A stretch of DNA of 64,000 bases, from NCBI GenBank assembly GCA_015999745.1, contig JAECQP010000003.1, positions 1 to 64,000 of the forward strand, written 5' to 3'. The DNA is from Sphingobacteriia bacterium (GTDB lineage: Bacteria; Bacteroidota; Bacteroidia; Chitinophagales; Chitinophagaceae). Positions 62,417 to 64,000 of the stretch are shown here, piece after piece (positions within the stretch are counted from its first letter, which is position 1; each line of letters starts with the position of its first letter). The position numbers were made by a program, and so were the translations under genes. The notes under the pieces are model-generated. The model was not told where the DNA came from. It ran no database searches and worked only from the letters and a program-made list of their open reading frames with translations.

Positions 62417-63835
62417 CTACATAACCGTAAACCCGCTTTCAAACACCCTGAACCGCGCGTCCAGGTCTTTGATCAGTCTGCGCTTCACCACAGGATCTTC
62501 AATAAAACTATATTCAAGACTATTATATACCAACTGCTTAATGGCAGCATAGGAGAAGTCTTTATATCGTTTAGCCAGCAGTACGTACTGCTCCGTCATA
62601 TTGGTTCTGAGCACACCGGCATCATCGGTGCTGATCACCATGGGTACACTGAACGCTTTATATAGCAAGATTGGATGACGGCCTTCTTTTATTTTCAGAA
62701 TAAACTCATTACTGACCAGGTTGATTTCAACAGTCACCTTGTTCTTAGCCATGTAGCGCAACAACTCATAGTTGTTTGCTTCATGTGCAATATCCACCCC
62801 ATGCCCTATCCGGCTGGCTCTGGCAGTATGCACGGCAGCGCCAATATGCCAGGTAAGCGCTTCGGGCAGTACCAGCCCCAATGCCAGTTCTCCTGCATGC
62901 AGGGAGTTTCGGACTTTTGGGTAGCGGGTATTACAATACTTATACATCACCATGTGCAGCCAGTAATCCTTCATGGAAGTTTCGCCATGCTCGGGTGAAA
63001 CAATGTTCACCCCATCAATGATCGGGCTGAGGTCTGCAGAAATAAAAGCCGCAACCAGGTCGCGGAACAGGGTCACAGGCTCCATGAAACGCAACACAAA
63101 GTTCTGGTAACGCATGGTAAAAAGGGAATCGTCCAATCGCAGTGTATGATGCAATTTTTCAATCAGTTCAACATTGTATTTGCGGGCATCGGCTGCGATG
63201 TTCTTTTGTACCAGGTACGTATACAAAGTATCCAGCGTTTTAAATACAGCCTCCTCGTTGCGGGTTGCCTGATAATTCCTTAAACGTTCATTCAATTGAA
63301 CAAAATCCTCCACAGAAACGGTTGAGGGAATCGTTGTAAGCTGGGTTTCAATGTAACTCAGGTTTTCCCGGATAGCTCTTTGCTTCAATTCCGTTAAACC
63401 AGCTTCAAAGCTTCCGCCAATCGCTGCCCCAAACTTATCGAAAGACTCAAAAAATTGCTTATCGGATGGATAGTGCGCATCGTTGTAATCCTTCACAGAC
63501 CATTTCCGGATCAACAAGTCTTTGTACAAATCCAGCGCTCCCCGGCTCTTTACGGCAGATAAGCGTTCCCAACTGCCGGTTACCGGTTGCTCCGCGGCAA
63601 CAGTCATCGTGGCCGCATTCACAAAAAAATCTGCTTCAATGGCATGTGCCAGCAGCGTTTCTGCATAAACAGATCCGCCGTAATGGTGATGCAGGTCGCC
63701 TCCCTTCGGCATCCGGGAAAAGAATGCAGTCAATGCTGCATCATTGTTCCTGATTTTTTCAAAATACTGGCTTACCGGTTGAGCATGACCAACAAAAACA
63801 ACAATCCATAAAAGAAAGGAGTAGCATATTTTCAT
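62417..63835 (-). CDS. Exported adenosine deaminase-like protein (ADGF type)
   Basis: This 472-residue protein has a signal peptide ending near VGHAQ. The deaminase metal and active-site set is present: MPKGGDLHHHYGGS (His pair), SLHAGELALG (His, Glu), SRIGHGVDIA (His) and STDDAGVL (Asp pair). The N-terminal 100 residues are the extended part of secreted adenosine deaminase growth-factor-like enzymes. It would convert adenosine or a related purine to inosine outside the cytoplasm. Confidence 0.88.
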   Translation of the reverse strand: MKICYSFLLWIVVFVGHAQPVSQYFEKIRNNDAALTAFFSRMPKGGDLHHHYGGSVYAETLLAHAIEADFFVNAATMTVAAEQPVTGSWERLSAVKSRGALDLYKDLLIRKWSVKDYNDAHYPSDKQFFESFDKFGAAIGGSFEAGLTELKQRAIRENLSYIETQLTTIPSTVSVEDFVQLNERLRNYQATRNEEAVFKTLDTLYTYLVQKNIAADARKYNVELIEKLHHTLRLDDSLFTMRYQNFVLRFMEPVTLFRDLVAAFISADLSPIIDGVNIVSPEHGETSMKDYWLHMVMYKYCNTRYPKVRNSLHAGELALGLVLPEALTWHIGAAVHTARASRIGHGVDIAHEANNYELLRYMAKNKVTVEINLVSNEFILKIKEGRHPILLYKAFSVPMVISTDDAGVLRTNMTEQYVLLAKRYKDFSYAAIKQLVYNSLEYSFIEDPVVKRRLIKDLDARFRVFESGFTVM

Positions 63836-63877
63836 CCCTCTAAAATAGAAAATACTTCAATCAGTTGCGGTTTGAAT

Positions 63878-64000
63878 TTAATGACCAAAAGTACTGTCAG
63901 ACTCTGCCAATTGCTTCAGGGCCTGATTCATGTCCACAAAATTCTTTCGGGTATCTTCTCCAACCTGCTTCAGAATAGCAGTACTCAGGATACCGGAAAA
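63878..64000 (-). CDS. 3' end of an unidentified gene
   Basis: The minus-strand frame is open from the window edge to a TAA at 63878-63880, giving 40 residues ending ALKQLAESDSTFGH. It is helical, hydrophilic and followed 42 bases later by the deaminase gene on the same strand. Too little remains to name a family. Confidence 0.55.
   Translation of the reverse strand, partial: FSGILSTAILKQVGEDTRKNFVDMNQALKQLAESDSTFGH

Noticed and set aside
1-64000. tRNA, rRNA, insertion sequences and prophage genes.
   Set aside because: No cloverleaf-like sequence, transposase, integrase or flanking inverted repeats were recognised; intergenic gaps are short. A covariance-model scan was not possible here.

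Overview
The window is a chromosomal segment of a Bacteroidota bacterium, most likely family Chitinophagaceae. The evidence is a giant adhesin with a gliding-motility/type IX secretion C-terminal domain, TonB-dependent receptors, weak Shine-Dalgarno signals, moderate GC and Bacteroidota-style gene families. Coding density is high. I saw no rRNA, tRNA, insertion sequence, prophage or CRISPR array, and no gene-free stretch over 300 bases.

Layout. (1) 1-2641: the 3' part of a TonB-dependent siderophore receptor and a PepSY membrane protein. (2) 2625-9266: a 2213-residue secreted repeat protein with Ig-like domains in a higher-order pattern. (3) 9445-16790: a five-gene minus-strand block with a DapB-like protein, two different cation/proton antiporters, a D-2-hydroxyacid-type FAD/Fe-S oxidase and a patatin. 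(4) 17013-23229: a plus-strand operon of a GltD-like flavo-Fe-S protein, pyruvate:ferredoxin oxidoreductase and a dihydroorotate-dehydrogenase-like protein. It converges on (5) 23265-33351, a complex I operon nuoABCDHIJKLMN that has no nuoEFG at its usual place between D and H. Together, (4) and (5) suggest a ferredoxin-fed 11-subunit complex I. (6) 33480-38160: a three-gene D-amino-acid/peptidoglycan-peptide salvage cassette (beta-lactamase/D-aminoacylase fusion, DgcN-like DUF1611 protein, dipeptide epimerase). (7) 38167-42214: a TonB receptor, a small possibly broken GYF_2 gene and an S41 protease. (8) 42282-44517: a sugar kinase, MurQ and an uncharacterised third gene, for muropeptide sugar recycling. 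A NamZ-type exo-muramidase lies at 51483. (9) 44686-50618: a SulP transporter with an orphan ABC ATPase, then an aminotransferase, VF530, DinB, a metallo-hydrolase and a membrane protein. (10) 50635-55268: ChaN, NamZ, a quinone oxidoreductase with an AraC regulator, a secreted lectin-like protein and a YqaE peptide. (11) 55323-57723: an HxlR regulator with a UDG-like partner, divergent from an SDR/DoxX pair, with a perfect 32-bp palindrome between them. (12) 57720-64000: an M28 peptidase, two uncharacterised genes, an exported adenosine deaminase and the tail of another gene.

Two themes recur: low-potential electron flow (PFOR, the GltD-like protein, Nuo without its NADH module), and scavenging of cell-wall sugars and peptides. 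The least explained parts are the DapB-like protein with an altered active site, the split dihydropyrimidine-dehydrogenase-like parts around PFOR, the 188-residue gene after murQ, and the 650/272-residue pair.
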